Below the pieces are notes generated by a model. The model had not been told where the DNA came from. It saw only the letters and a program-made list of their open reading frames with translations, and made no database searches. The position numbers were made by a program, and so were the translations under genes. Shown here piece by piece: positions 45,362 to 54,405 of a stretch of 64,000 nt of DNA. Source of the DNA: Streptomyces xanthophaeus. GTDB taxonomy: Bacteria > Actinomycetota > Actinomycetes > Streptomycetales > Streptomycetaceae. The first letter of the stretch is position 1; each line of letters opens with the position of its first letter. Location of the stretch: NCBI RefSeq assembly GCF_000725805.1, contig NZ_JOFT01000037.1, positions 55,722 through 119,721 on the forward strand. Reading direction: 5' to 3'.

Positions 45362-46584
45362 TTGGAGTCTCCCTCGGCGTTGAAGTTCGGGTTCTCCCAG
45401 ATGACCGTGGCGCCCATGCCGAAGCCGACGCACATGGTGGTCAGGCCGTAGCGGACGTGCGGCTGCTCTTCGAACTGACGGGCCAGCTGCGTCATCAGGC
45501 GCACGCCCGAGGAGGCGAGCGGGTGGCCGAAGGCGATGGCGCCGCCGTACTGGTTCACGCGGGCGTCGTCATCGGCGATGCCGTAGTGCTCCAGGAAGGC
45601 GAGGACCTGGACCGCGAAGGCCTCGTTGACCTCGAAGAGGCCGATGTCGTCGATCGTCAGACCGGCCTGGGCCAGGGCCTTCTCGGTGGCCGGGATCGGG
45701 CCGTAGCCCATGACCTCCGGCTCGACACCCGCGAAGGAGTACGAGACCAGGCGCATCTTGACCGGGAGGTTGTTCTCGCGGGCGAAGTCCTCGGAGGCGA
45801 TGATCGCGGCCGTGGCGCCGTCGTTGAGACCGGCGGCGTTGCCCGCGGTGACCCGGCCGTGGGTACGGAACGGGGTCTTCAGGCCGGCCAGGTTCTCCAG
45901 GGTGGTGCCCGGGCGCATCGGCTCGTCGGTGGTGACCAGGCCCCAGCCCGTCTCACCGGCCGCCTCGTTGGTGTTGCGCACCGAGATCGGGACCAGGTCC
46001 TGCTGGATCTTGCCGTCGGCGTACGCCTTGGCGGCCTTCTCCTGCGAGCGCACGGCGTACTCGTCGGCGCGGAGCTTGGTGATCGTCGGGTACCGGTCGT
46101 GCAGGTTCTCGGCGGTCATGCCCATGAACAGGGCGGACTCGTCGACCAGCTTCTCGGAGACGAAGCGCGGGTTCGGGTCCACGCCCTCGCCCATGGGGTG
46201 ACGGCCCATGTGCTCGACACCGCCGGCGAGGGCGACGTCGTAGGCACCGAAGGCCACACCGCCCGCGACGGCGGTCACGGCGGTCAGCGCGCCGGCGCAC
46301 ATGCGGTCGATGGAGTAGCCCGGGACGGACTGCGGGAGGCCCGCGAGGATTCCGGCCGTGCGGCCCAGCGTCAGGCCCTGGTCGCCGATCTGCGTGGTCG
46401 CCGCGATGGCGACCTCGTCGATCTTCTTGGGGTCCAGGTCCGGGTTGCGGCGCAGCAGCTCCCGGATCGCCTTCACGACGAGGTCGTCGGCGCGGGTCCC
46501 GTTGTAGATGCCCTTCGGGCCCGCCTTGCCGAACGGGGTGCGGACGCCGTCGACGAAGACGACGTCCCTGACGGTACGAGGCAC
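45358..46584 (-). CDS. fadA: Acetyl-CoA acyltransferase (thiolase), beta-oxidation beta subunit
   Basis: A 408-residue thiolase that removes acetyl-CoA from 3-ketoacyl-CoA. The acyl-accepting cysteine is in DRMCAGALTA, the base histidine in GAIAFGHPLASSG, and the second cysteine in TMCVGFGMG. GTG 46584 is chosen because GGAGGAG lies 7 bp upstream; an upstream in-frame ATG has no such site. It is the first gene of the fadAB operon, followed by fadB with overlapping codons. A palindrome-like TACTTGCGGGTAA sits in the promoter region. Confidence 0.95.
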   Translation of the reverse strand: MPRTVRDVVFVDGVRTPFGKAGPKGIYNGTRADDLVVKAIRELLRRNPDLDPKKIDEVAIAATTQIGDQGLTLGRTAGILAGLPQSVPGYSIDRMCAGALTAVTAVAGGVAFGAYDVALAGGVEHMGRHPMGEGVDPNPRFVSEKLVDESALFMGMTAENLHDRYPTITKLRADEYAVRSQEKAAKAYADGKIQQDLVPISVRNTNEAAGETGWGLVTTDEPMRPGTTLENLAGLKTPFRTHGRVTAGNAAGLNDGATAAIIASEDFARENNLPVKMRLVSYSFAGVEPEVMGYGPIPATEKALAQAGLTIDDIGLFEVNEAFAVQVLAFLEHYGIADDDARVNQYGGAIAFGHPLASSGVRLMTQLARQFEEQPHVRYGLTTMCVGFGMGATVIWENPNFNAEGDSK

Positions 46585-46672
46585 GTTGGCTCTCCTCCAG
46601 GTGCGGGTGTGCACTGCTGCGCGGGGGCGTGCTCGGCATGCGTTGCTGAGCGCCCGCTCACCCGGCCCATGC

Positions 46673-46685
46673 TACTTGCGGGTAA
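46673..46685 (-). promoter_or_regulatory. Candidate operator in the fadAB promoter region
   Basis: TACTTGCGGGTAA (minus strand TTACCCGCAAGTA) is an imperfect inverted repeat overlapping a TAGCAT -10-like box, about 90 bp before fadA. Similar TAC...GTA repeats serve TetR-type regulators of fatty-acid genes in actinobacteria; the assignment here is tentative. Confidence 0.35.
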
Positions 46686-46722
46686 CCAATGTGCACACCC
46701 CCTCCCCGAGGAGCGGTGAAGG

Positions 46723-47463
46723 TCACACTGCCATGCGCGCCCCGACCGGCCCCGGAGCGGGCCCGTCGGCCATCGCGGAGGCCATCGGGGCGGAGGAGCG
46801 GACCACCTCTGCGACGAAGGAACGCCGGCCGGTCCCCAGGGTGCGCAGGGCCGCGCCGTGGTCCACCGCGACCAGCAGGCCCGCGCAGCCCAGCAGCGCG
46901 CGCCAGGCGGTGGTCACGGCCCGCCGGGCCGGGCGGGGGAGGTGGGCCAGGCCCTCGCGCAGGCGCAGGCAGTGGAAGGGGACGTGGCGCTGCTCGTCCG
47001 CCAGGATCCGGCCCGCGACCTCGCGGGTCAGCGGGTCCGCGGCGCCGTCGGCGAGGGCCCGGTAGTACGCCAGGGCCACCACCTCGGCGATCATCAGCAC
47101 CAGCAGCTCCACCCGCAGTCCGAGCAGTCTGCGGACCCGGACGAAGGCCGCGTCGCTCCAGTGGCCGTCCAGGACCCCGGCCCCGCCCGCCGCCAGCAGC
47201 AGGGCGAGCATCCGTGCGTGGTTCTGCTCCTCGGCGACGAACAGCCGCGCGGCATCGGCGTACACCGGGTCGCCCGCCCGGTCCGCCTTGCCGAGCAGTG
47301 CGGAGCCGTCCCCGTCCTCGCCGACCTGGAACTTCTGGATGCTGCGGACGATCTCGGGCGGCAGGTGCGCCCCGCGCTGCCAGTCCGGGTCCCCGAGTGC
47401 GGCCCGGAGTTCCTTCTCGGCCTCGAACGCGTCCACCCATGCCGCGTAATCAGTTTTGATCAT
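46723..47463 (-). CDS. Ferritin-like diiron protein
   Basis: A 246-residue helical protein. Two carboxylate-histidine motifs typical of ferritin-like diiron sites are present: FVAEEQNHAR in one helix and ADEQRHVPFH in another, with Glu in MIAEVVALAYY between them. This is the iron-binding architecture of rubrerythrin-, AurF- or desaturase-like proteins; no oxygenase activity can be assigned from sequence. ATG 47463 is preceded by an in-frame TTG at 47469, and neither has a clear ribosome-binding site. It is separated from fadA by 138 bp, so it probably has its own promoter, with a palindrome shared with the transglutaminase-like gene. Confidence 0.75.
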   Translation of the reverse strand: MIKTDYAAWVDAFEAEKELRAALGDPDWQRGAHLPPEIVRSIQKFQVGEDGDGSALLGKADRAGDPVYADAARLFVAEEQNHARMLALLLAAGGAGVLDGHWSDAAFVRVRRLLGLRVELLVLMIAEVVALAYYRALADGAADPLTREVAGRILADEQRHVPFHCLRLREGLAHLPRPARRAVTTAWRALLGCAGLLVAVDHGAALRTLGTGRRSFVAEVVRSSAPMASAMADGPAPGPVGARMAV

Positions 47464-47484
47464 GTTCAAGAATCTAGCGATTGT

Positions 47485-47497
47485 TGAGCGTGTTCAA
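47485..47497. promoter_or_regulatory. Palindromic operator candidate TGAGCGTGTTCAA
   Basis: Minus-strand TTGAACACGCTCA, 22 bp before the ferritin-like ATG. It differs by one base from the element at 22726-22738. A second TTGAAC copy lies at 47464-47469, directly before the ATG. Confidence 0.45.
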
Positions 47498-47529
47498 AAG
47501 GTTCGGCGTGTCATGAGCGCGTAACAAGA

Positions 47530-47557
47530 AGACCCCCGGCCTCGGGGCCGGGGGTCT
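47530..47557 (-). terminator. Terminator after RNase D gene
   Basis: Perfect 11-bp arms (AGACCCCCGGC and complement) around CTCGGG, just past the stop codon on the minus strand. Confidence 0.85.
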
Positions 47558-47575
47558 GCTGGACGGATGGTGCGG

Positions 47576-48856
47576 TCAGTCGGTCGCGGCCAGGGCCGTG
47601 ACCAGGGCCTGCGTCACCTGTTCGATCTGCCAGGGGCGGGCGCCGTGGGCCGCCAGGGCCTGGGCCACCGCCTCCGCCTCCAGGCGCTGCGGCGGCTCCC
47701 AGCAGAGCCTGCGGACCGTGTCCGGGGTGATCAGGTTCTCCTGCGGCAGGTTCAGCCCCTCGGCCAGCGCCGTCACGGCCGTCCGGGCGGCCGAGAGCCG
47801 GGCGGCGGCCGCCGGGTCCTTGTCGGCCCAGGAGCGCGGCGGCGGCGGACCGGCCGGGGACGCGCCCGGCTGTGGCAGCGCGTTCTCGGGCAGGGCCTTG
47901 GCCCGGTCCACGGCGGCCATCCACTGGTCCAGCTGGCGCCGGCCCATGCGCTGGCCGTATCCGGGCAGTGCGGACAGGGCCTGGGCGTCCGCGGGGAGGG
48001 CGAGGGCGGCCTCGACGATCGCCGCGTCGCCCAGCACCTTGCCGGGCGAGACGTCGCGGCGCTGCGCGATCCGGTCCCGCGACTCCCACAGCTCGCGCAC
48101 GACCGCCATCTGCCGGCGGCGGCGCACCTTGTGCATCCCGGAGGTGCGGCGCCACGGGTCCTTGCGCGGCGGTGCGGGCGGTGCGGAGGCGATCGCGTCG
48201 AACTCCTGGCGGGCCCATTCCAGCTTGCCCTGCCGGTCCAGCTCCTTCTCCAGCGCGTCCCGCAGGTCCACCAGGAGTTCCACGTCCAGGGCGGCGTAGC
48301 GCAGCCAGGGCTCGGGGAGCGGGCGGGTGGACCAGTCGACGGCGGAGTGGCCCTTCTCCAGCGCGTAGCCGAGCACGCTCTCGACCATCGCGCCGAGTCC
48401 GACCCGGGGGAAGCCGGCCAGGCGGCCGGCCAGCTCGGTGTCGAACAGCGAGGTCGGCACCATGCCTATTTCGCGCAGGCAGGGGAGGTCCTGGGTGGCG
48501 GCGTGCAGGATCCACTCGGTGCCGGAGAGGGCCTCGCCCAGCGAGGAGAGGTCGGGGCAGCCCACCGGGTCGATCAGTGCGGAGCCCGCGCCCTCGCGGC
48601 GCAGCTGGACCAGGTAGGCGCGCTGCCCGTAGCGGTATCCGGAGGCCCGCTCGGCGTCGACGGCGACGGGCCCGGTACCCGCGGCGAAGGCCGCGACCAC
48701 CTGGGCGAGCGCCTCCGCATCGGCGACGACCGGAGGGATCCCCTCACGGGGTTCGAGCAAGGGAATCGGCAGCCCATCGGACGGAGCTTCGTCGTCCGGG
48801 GGGCCGCCCCCGGTGGTGGTGCGCAGGTGTGCTGCGGTCTCTTGGGCGTCGGTCAC
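47576..48856 (-). CDS. rnd: Ribonuclease D-like 3'-5' exonuclease with HRDC domain
   Basis: A 426-residue protein. A DEDDy exonuclease domain (about residues 45-215) shows VAVDAERASGYRYG (first Asp and Glu), ILHAATQDLPCLREI (third Asp) and YAALDVELLVDL (Tyr and last Asp). An HRDC domain follows (about 230-320). RNase D trims tRNA and other RNA 3' ends. The C-terminal approximately 100 residues are an actinobacterial extension with a Pro-rich linker. The start is GTG 48856. It lies between a terminator and the response-regulator gene, in the same orientation as both neighbours. Confidence 0.92.
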   Translation of the reverse strand: MTDAQETAAHLRTTTGGGPPDDEAPSDGLPIPLLEPREGIPPVVADAEALAQVVAAFAAGTGPVAVDAERASGYRYGQRAYLVQLRREGAGSALIDPVGCPDLSSLGEALSGTEWILHAATQDLPCLREIGMVPTSLFDTELAGRLAGFPRVGLGAMVESVLGYALEKGHSAVDWSTRPLPEPWLRYAALDVELLVDLRDALEKELDRQGKLEWARQEFDAIASAPPAPPRKDPWRRTSGMHKVRRRRQMAVVRELWESRDRIAQRRDVSPGKVLGDAAIVEAALALPADAQALSALPGYGQRMGRRQLDQWMAAVDRAKALPENALPQPGASPAGPPPPRSWADKDPAAAARLSAARTAVTALAEGLNLPQENLITPDTVRRLCWEPPQRLEAEAVAQALAAHGARPWQIEQVTQALVTALAATD

Positions 48857-48959
48857 CGGTCAAGGGTATCCGTGGATGCGACGCGCCCGTCGCCGGAACG
48901 TTCCGTCGACGGGCGCGCTGTGGAGGTGCGGACGATTCCCGGGGTTCACCGGACGGGCC

Positions 48960-49622
48960 CTAGTGGATGATCCCGGTGCGGAGTGCGACGGCGACCATCC
49001 CGGCCCGGTCGCCCGTGCCCAGCTTGCGGGCGATCCGGGCCAGGTGGGACTTGACGGTCAGGGCGGACAGGCCCATCGAGACGCCGATGGCCTTGTTGGA
49101 CTGGCCCTCCGCGACGAGGCGCAGGACCTCGACCTCGCGGCCGGAGAGCTCGCGGTAGCCGCCCGGGTGGCTCGGGGCACCCGGGGGGCGGCGGTGCATA
49201 CGGGCGGCGGCAGCGCCGATGGGGGCGGCGCCGGGCCGGGTGGGGAGCCCGATGTTGGTCCGCGTACCGGTGACTACGTAGCCCTTCACTCCGCCCGCGA
49301 GGGCGTTGCGCACGGCGCCGATGTCGTCGGCGGCGGACAGGGCCAGGCCGTTGGGCCAACCGGCGGCGCGGGTCTCGGAGAGCAGGGTGAGACCGGAACC
49401 GTCGGGCAGGTGTACGTCGGCCACGCAGATGTCACGCGGGCTGCCGACGCGGGGGCGGGCCTCCGCGATGGACGAAGCCTCGATCACGTCACGTACTCCG
49501 AGGGCCCACAGATGGCGGGTCACGGTGGAACGCACGCGCGGGTCGGCCACGACGACCATGGCCGTCGGCTTGTTCGGGCGGTAGGCGACCAGGCTTGCGG
49601 GCTGCTCGAGAAGAACGGACAC
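48960..49622 (-). CDS. Orphan LuxR/NarL-type response regulator
   Basis: A 220-residue regulator. An N-terminal receiver-like domain (residues about 20-125) has MVVVADPRVR at the acidic pocket, the likely phospho-acceptor in CVADVHLPDGSG and KGYVVTG near the conserved lysine. A Gly/Pro/Ala linker leads to a LuxR-type helix-turn-helix (ELSGREVEVLRLVAEGQSNKAIG, SALTVKSHLARIARKLG). The pocket has only one Asp near the first strand instead of an acidic pair, so it may be an atypical, phosphorylation-independent receiver. No kinase gene is adjacent. GTG 49622 follows AGGAGG by 5 bp. Confidence 0.88.
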   Translation of the reverse strand: MSVLLEQPASLVAYRPNKPTAMVVVADPRVRSTVTRHLWALGVRDVIEASSIAEARPRVGSPRDICVADVHLPDGSGLTLLSETRAAGWPNGLALSAADDIGAVRNALAGGVKGYVVTGTRTNIGLPTRPGAAPIGAAAARMHRRPPGAPSHPGGYRELSGREVEVLRLVAEGQSNKAIGVSMGLSALTVKSHLARIARKLGTGDRAGMVAVALRTGIIH

Positions 49623-49757
49623 CTAGGCCTCCTGGGGGGGGAGTGGCGGGACGGCCGGCTCGGGGAAGGAAGCCGGTGCGAACCGTGCGGATGGTCACTG
49701 ACTCCTTCGGCACGTCACCCGCCCGGCTTTAGGGAATGATCACGATTTGGTGAGTAA

Positions 49758-49775
49758 CAATTCGGGCAATTCGGA
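49758..49775. repeat. Tandem 9-mer repeat upstream of the response regulator
   Basis: CAATTCGGG and CAATTCGGA lie head to tail in the 281-bp region between the regulator start and the DUF3000 stop. This region is unusually AT-rich for the window and probably holds the regulator's promoter. Paired direct repeats with 9-bp phasing are typical response-regulator sites. Confidence 0.45.
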
Positions 49776-49903
49776 CGCACGATCGATCATAGGGTGATCA
49801 GAAGCCCACAACGGGCGCCCGGTTCCGACACCTGATTGCGGACTTCGACCGTCCGTTCCCGTTCCCGCTCATGCCCAGCGTCCGCGGCCGTACGGCCCCG
49901 TGG

Positions 49904-50560
49904 CTACGGGTGGTGCGGACCGCGGCGCTGTGGCAGGGAGACCACGCCCGTGACCGTCTCCGTGGGCCCCACCGGGGGCAGCCCCGCGATCTGGCACAGC
50001 AGCTCGCACCACGCCGCCAGGTGCGCGGCGGTGTCCGGCACCCCGCCCACCACCTCGCGGGGCGTCCACGAGGCCCTGATCTCGATCTGGGTCGCGGGCC
50101 GCCGCTCGGCGAGCCCGCCGAAGTAGTGCGAGCTGGCCATGGTCACGGTCCCGCTCGCCTCCCCGTACGTCAGCCCGCGGGCGTCCAGCGCCCCCTTGAG
50201 CCAGGACCAGCACACCTCGGGGAGCAGCGGGTCCGCGGCCATCTCGGGCTCCAGCTCCGCCCGTACGAGCGTCACCAGCCGGAAGGTCCCGTGCCAGGCC
50301 TCGTGGCCGGCCGGATCGTGCAGCAGGATGAGCCGGCCGTCGGCCAGGTCGTCCTCGCCGTCGACGACCGCCGCCTCCAGCGCGTAGGCGTACGGCGCCA
50401 GTCTCCGCGGCGGCTTCGTGGGGTCGATCTCGATCCCCGGACGCAGCCGTGCCTTCTTCAAGCCGTCGACCGCCCGCCGGAACGGGAGTGGAACGGAGTC
50501 CTCCTCCGCGCTGTCCATGCCGTCAGCGCCATCTGAAAATCGTCCCTGAGCCGCAGCCAT
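49904..50560 (-). CDS. DUF3000 family protein
   Basis: A 218-residue actinobacterial protein of the DUF3000 family. Recognisable parts are PLPFRRAVDGLKKARLRPGIEIDP, RLAPYAYALEA and SSHYFGGLAERRPATQIEIRASWTP. It has no signal peptide or membrane segment, and the function is unknown. DUF3000 genes commonly lie divergent from hemE in actinobacteria, as here, suggesting a link to haem synthesis. The start is uncertain: ATG 50560 and ATG 50518 both lack a clear ribosome-binding site. Confidence 0.82.
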   Translation of the reverse strand: MAAAQGRFSDGADGMDSAEEDSVPLPFRRAVDGLKKARLRPGIEIDPTKPPRRLAPYAYALEAAVVDGEDDLADGRLILLHDPAGHEAWHGTFRLVTLVRAELEPEMAADPLLPEVCWSWLKGALDARGLTYGEASGTVTMASSHYFGGLAERRPATQIEIRASWTPREVVGGVPDTAAHLAAWCELLCQIAGLPPVGPTETVTGVVSLPQRRGPHHP

Positions 50561-50651
50561 GCGGGGAAGACTAGGCGGAACGAGCGCCCGTACGGCGCAG
50601 GGACACCCGCGCCGGGCCGGGCACTTCTTCATACGTGCGAAGATTTGAGTC

Positions 50652-51716
50652 GTGAGCGCCAACGACCGCCCGAAGGGCACGCCGAGTCAGACGTACGATT
50701 CCGCCTTCCTGAAGGCGTGCCGACGCGAGCCGGTGCCGCACACGCCCGTGTGGTTCATGCGGCAGGCCGGGCGCTCGCTTCCGGAGTACCGCAAGCTGCG
50801 CGAGGGCACCCAGATGCTCGAGTCCTGCATGCGGCCCGACCTGGTCACCGAGATCACCCTGCAGCCGGTGCGCCGCCACGACGTGGACGCCGCGATCTTC
50901 TTCTCCGACATCGTGGTCCCGCTGAAGGCCATCGGCATCGACCTGGACATCAAGCCGGGCATCGGTCCGGTCGTGGCCCAGCCGATCCGCCGCCGCGAGG
51001 ACCTCGCACAGCTGCGCGACCTCACCCCTGAGGACGTCGGTTACGTCACCGAGGCGATCGGCATGCTCACGGGTGAACTGGGCTCCACCCCGTTGATCGG
51101 TTTCGCCGGTGCGCCTTTCACCCTCGCGAGCTACCTCGTCGAGGGTGGACCGTCCAAGAACCACGAGCACACCAAGGCCCTCATGTACGGGGACCCGGAG
51201 CTGTGGGCCGACCTGCTGGACCGCCTCGCGGAGATCACCTCCGCCTTCCTCAAGGTCCAGATCGAGGCCGGCGTCTCCGCCGTCCAGCTCTTCGACTCCT
51301 GGGTCGGCGCCCTCGCCCCGGCGGACTACCGCCGCTCGGTGATGCCCGCGTCGGCGAAGGTCCTGGAGTCCGTCGCCTCGTACGGGGTCCCGCGCATCCA
51401 CTTCGGCGTGGGCACGGGCGAGCTCCTCGGCCTCATGGGCGAGGCCGGCGCCGACGTCATGGGCGTCGACTACCGGGTGCCGCTGGACGAGGCCGTGCGC
51501 CGCGTCGGCCCCGGCAAGGCGCTCCAGGGCAACCTGGACCCCGCCGTGCTCTTCTCCACCACGGAGGCCGTCGAGGCCAAGACGGACGAGGTCCTGGCGG
51601 CCGCCGCGGGCCTGGAGGGCCACGTCTTCAACCTGGGTCACGGCGTCCTCCCGACGACCGACCCCGACGCCCTGACGCGCCTGGTGGACTACGTCCACAC
51701 CAAGACCGCGCGCTGA
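50652..51716 (+). CDS. hemE: Uroporphyrinogen decarboxylase
   Basis: A 354-residue enzyme that decarboxylates the four acetate groups of uroporphyrinogen III to give coproporphyrinogen III. Signature motifs are [16 protein letters not shown] with the substrate-binding arginines, [14 protein letters not shown] with the catalytic aspartate, and [17 protein letters not shown]. It starts at GTG 50652, 91 bp from the divergent DUF3000 gene, with a weak ribosome-binding site. The later coproporphyrin-pathway genes cgoX and chdC lie 4 kb downstream in the same orientation. Confidence 0.96.
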   Translation: MSANDRPKGTPSQTYDSAFLKACRREPVPHTPVWFMRQAGRSLPEYRKLREGTQMLESCMRPDLVTEITLQPVRRHDVDAAIFFSDIVVPLKAIGIDLDIKPGIGPVVAQPIRRREDLAQLRDLTPEDVGYVTEAIGMLTGELGSTPLIGFAGAPFTLASYLVEGGPSKNHEHTKALMYGDPELWADLLDRLAEITSAFLKVQIEAGVSAVQLFDSWVGALAPADYRRSVMPASAKVLESVASYGVPRIHFGVGTGELLGLMGEAGADVMGVDYRVPLDEAVRRVGPGKALQGNLDPAVLFSTTEAVEAKTDEVLAAAAGLEGHVFNLGHGVLPTTDPDALTRLVDYVHTKTAR

Positions 51717-51752
51717 GCCCAGCAAGATCGAAACGTCGGTACCCTGCCGTGC

Positions 51753-52889
51753 ATGACATGGCAGGGGCCGACGTTTCGCATATCCGACGGACAGCAGATC
51801 GACGGGATCTGGTGCCTGCTCTGGCGCAGCCACGACCGGAGCGAAGGCCGTCACCCCGAGCACCTCTTCGTCTACGCCGACGGCAGGCTCTCCCTCGGCG
51901 CCTACGAGACCACCGACCCGACCCGGCTGCGCGAGCAGCTGGCCTCCGGGCAGATCGCCCTGCGCCCGGACCCGCCCCGGGACCCCGAGCCCGGACCCGC
52001 CCGGCCGAAGTGGGAGCAGCGCTACCCGGAGCCGCGCACCGACGAGAGCTTCCTTGCGGAAGTCGCCGAGGAGGTCGCCCGGCTGGCCGGACGGCCGACG
52101 GCGGGCGACCGCTGCCGGGACGCCGCCCGGGCCCTGTGCGCGGAGCCGACGCCGGCCCGCCGGGCCGCGCTGCGCGAGGCCTACCTGGCCGTACCCGCCC
52201 ACCTGCGCGTCTACCTCCTCGGTGACATGGACCTCCAGGACCGGCCGCTACGGATCCTGGTGACCGGGCTCGGCGAGCGCGTCGACGGGGACGGGCCGGT
52301 GGCCACGGAGGAACTGCACCAGGGCGCCCTGGACTACTTCGCCCGTGCGGACGCGGGCGTCGAGGCGGCCCGGGCCCGCGATGCGGTCCTGCACGCTGAC
52401 GACCCGACGGACGCCCCCCGGCCACCGGTGGTCCTCCACGAGACGGTGTACCCCCGGGGCAGGCCCGCCCGGCTCGGCCACTTCGCCCTGCGCAACGACC
52501 ACGACGCCCCCGTCACCCACCGCGGGCAGAGCTACCCCACCGTCGTCCACGGCTACTGGGCCCTGTCCGCCGCCGACCGCGCGGACCACGACCTGATCCG
52601 CGCGGCCGCGACGGCCGGTGAGGCCCGGGAGCTGGGCGGCCGTGCGGCCCGGCGCGAGGACTGGCCGGCCGTGCGGCTCGCCGTCATGGCGGGCCTGCTG
52701 CGGGCCAAGTTCGCACAGCACCCGGAACTCGCGCGGCTCCTGCTCGCCACCGGGGACGCCCCGATCCACTACACCGGCGCCTCGGACGCCCCCTTCTGGC
52801 GCGAGGACGGGGGCCGCCGCGGAGGCCGCAACTGGGCCGGACGCCTCCTGGAACTGGTCCGCTCCGAGCTCCGTGCGCAGGCCCTCTAG
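51753..52889 (+). CDS. Two-domain protein with divergent NADAR (YbiA-like) domain
   Basis: A 378-residue protein. The first approximately 70 residues form a small domain (MTWQGPTFRISDGQQIDGIWCLLWRS-like) of unknown role. The C-terminal 150 residues follow the NADAR/YbiA pattern: FALRNDHDAPV, GQSYPTVVHGYWAL, RREDWPAVRLAVMAGLLRAKFAQHPELARLLLATGD and a closing GGRNWAGRLLELVRSEL. NADAR proteins hydrolyse N-glycosidic bonds, including ADP-ribose on guanine and riboflavin intermediates. The family usually has Glu in the YPTVEH motif; here it is Val, so catalysis may be lost or changed. It follows hemE by 36 bp. Confidence 0.7.
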   Translation: MTWQGPTFRISDGQQIDGIWCLLWRSHDRSEGRHPEHLFVYADGRLSLGAYETTDPTRLREQLASGQIALRPDPPRDPEPGPARPKWEQRYPEPRTDESFLAEVAEEVARLAGRPTAGDRCRDAARALCAEPTPARRAALREAYLAVPAHLRVYLLGDMDLQDRPLRILVTGLGERVDGDGPVATEELHQGALDYFARADAGVEAARARDAVLHADDPTDAPRPPVVLHETVYPRGRPARLGHFALRNDHDAPVTHRGQSYPTVVHGYWALSAADRADHDLIRAAATAGEARELGGRAARREDWPAVRLAVMAGLLRAKFAQHPELARLLLATGDAPIHYTGASDAPFWREDGGRRGGRNWAGRLLELVRSELRAQAL

Positions 52890-52893
52890 CCGG

Positions 52894-54276
52894 TCAGACC
52901 CCCGCCGAGCGGACCGCGGAGACCGCCTTGCGGGCCGCCACCAGGACGGGGTCCCAGACCGGGGAGAACGGTGGGGCGTAGCCCAGGTCCAGGGAGACGA
53001 TCTGGTCCACGGTCATGCCCGCGGTGAGGGCCACCGCGGCCACGTCCACCCGCTTCGCCGCCCCGGCCCCGCCGACGATCTGGACACCCAGCAGGCGGCC
53101 CGTACGGCGCTCCGCCAGCATCTTCACCGTCATCTCCGCGGCGCCCGGGTAGTAGCCCGCCGTGTTCGTGGAGGTGATGGTCGCCGTCACGAAGCGCAGG
53201 CCCGCCTCCAGTGCGTCCCGCTCGCGCAGGCCCGTACGGGCGATCTCCAGGTCGCAGACCTTGCTCACCGCCGTGCCGACGACCCCGGGGAAGGTCGCGT
53301 AACCGCCGCCCACGCCCGATCCGATGACCTGGCCGTGCTTGTTGGCGTGGGTGCCCAGCGGGATGTGCCGGGTGCGGCCCGCGACCAGGTCCAGGACCTC
53401 CACGCAGTCCCCGCCCGACCAGATGTCCTCATGGCCCCGGACGCGCATCGAGAGGTCGGTGAGCACGCCGCCCGAGGTGCCCAGCGGCAGACCGGCCGCC
53501 CGGGCCAGCCCCGTGCGGGGCTCCACCCCGATGCCGAGCACGACCACGTCCGCCGGGTACTCCTCGCCCTTCGACGTGACCACCGCACGGGCCCGGCCCG
53601 CCTCGTCGGTGAGGATCTCCGTGACCTCGGCGCGGGAGACCGTACGGATGCCCATGCCGTTCATCGCACTGTGGACCAGCCCGCCCATGTCCGGGTCCAG
53701 GGTGGCCATCGGCTGCGGGCCGCGGTGCAGCACCGTGACCTCGTAACCACGCCCGACCAGGGCCTCCGCCATCTCCACGCCGATGTAGCCCGCGCCGACC
53801 ACCACCGCCCGGCGGCCCGGCGTACGTTCCAGGGTCGTCATGAGGCGCTGCCCGTCGTCCAGGCTCTGGATGCCGTGGACCCCGTGCGCGCCGATGCCGG
53901 GGAGCCGGGGGCGCACGGGGCGGGCGCCCGTCGCCAGGACCAGCTTGTCGTAGCCCGTCCAGTACTCGGATCCGCCGTCCAGGTCGCGGGCGCGGACCCG
54001 GCGGCCGTCGAGGTCCAGCTCCAGGACCTCCGTGCGGGTGCGCAGGTCGATGCCGCGGGCCCGGTGCTCCTCCGGGGTCCGGGCGATCAGGTCGTCGCGC
54101 GCGGGGACCTGCCCGCCGACCCAGTACGGGATCCCGCACGCGGAGTACGAGCTGTAGTGCCCCCGTTCGAAGGCGACGATCTCCAGCTCCTGCGGTCCCT
54201 TGAGCCTGCGGGCCTGTGACGCGGCGGACATCCCCGCCGCGTCACCGCCGACCACCACCACTCGTTCCGTCGCCAT
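52894..54276 (-). CDS. FAD-dependent pyridine nucleotide-disulfide oxidoreductase (CoA-disulfide reductase-like)
   Basis: A 460-residue flavoprotein. The FAD-binding motif (VVVVGGDAAGMSAASQARR) opens the protein, a single redox cysteine is in SYSACGIPYWVGG, the NAD(P)H motif is VVVGAGYIGVEMAEAL, and the second FAD motif includes DIWSGGDCVE. A C-terminal dimerisation domain follows. The single-cysteine arrangement matches CoA-disulfide reductase, NADH oxidase/peroxidase and related enzymes; which substrate is used here is unknown. ATG 54276 is chosen over an upstream in-frame ATG because the fold starts directly after it. It converges on the NADAR gene with a 4-bp gap. Confidence 0.9.
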   Translation of the reverse strand: MATERVVVVGGDAAGMSAASQARRLKGPQELEIVAFERGHYSSYSACGIPYWVGGQVPARDDLIARTPEEHRARGIDLRTRTEVLELDLDGRRVRARDLDGGSEYWTGYDKLVLATGARPVRPRLPGIGAHGVHGIQSLDDGQRLMTTLERTPGRRAVVVGAGYIGVEMAEALVGRGYEVTVLHRGPQPMATLDPDMGGLVHSAMNGMGIRTVSRAEVTEILTDEAGRARAVVTSKGEEYPADVVVLGIGVEPRTGLARAAGLPLGTSGGVLTDLSMRVRGHEDIWSGGDCVEVLDLVAGRTRHIPLGTHANKHGQVIGSGVGGGYATFPGVVGTAVSKVCDLEIARTGLRERDALEAGLRFVTATITSTNTAGYYPGAAEMTVKMLAERRTGRLLGVQIVGGAGAAKRVDVAAVALTAGMTVDQIVSLDLGYAPPFSPVWDPVLVAARKAVSAVRSAGV

Positions 54277-54405
54277 CGTCCGCCCCGTCCTGCGCCGTCC
54301 TGCACCTTCGCCGTCCGCAGACACGCTACGGGTGAAGGGCCGTCCGACGGAGGAGCGTCCGCCCGGCCGGTGCTTCCGGCCGGGAAGGGGCGCCGCCGGA
54401 AGGGC

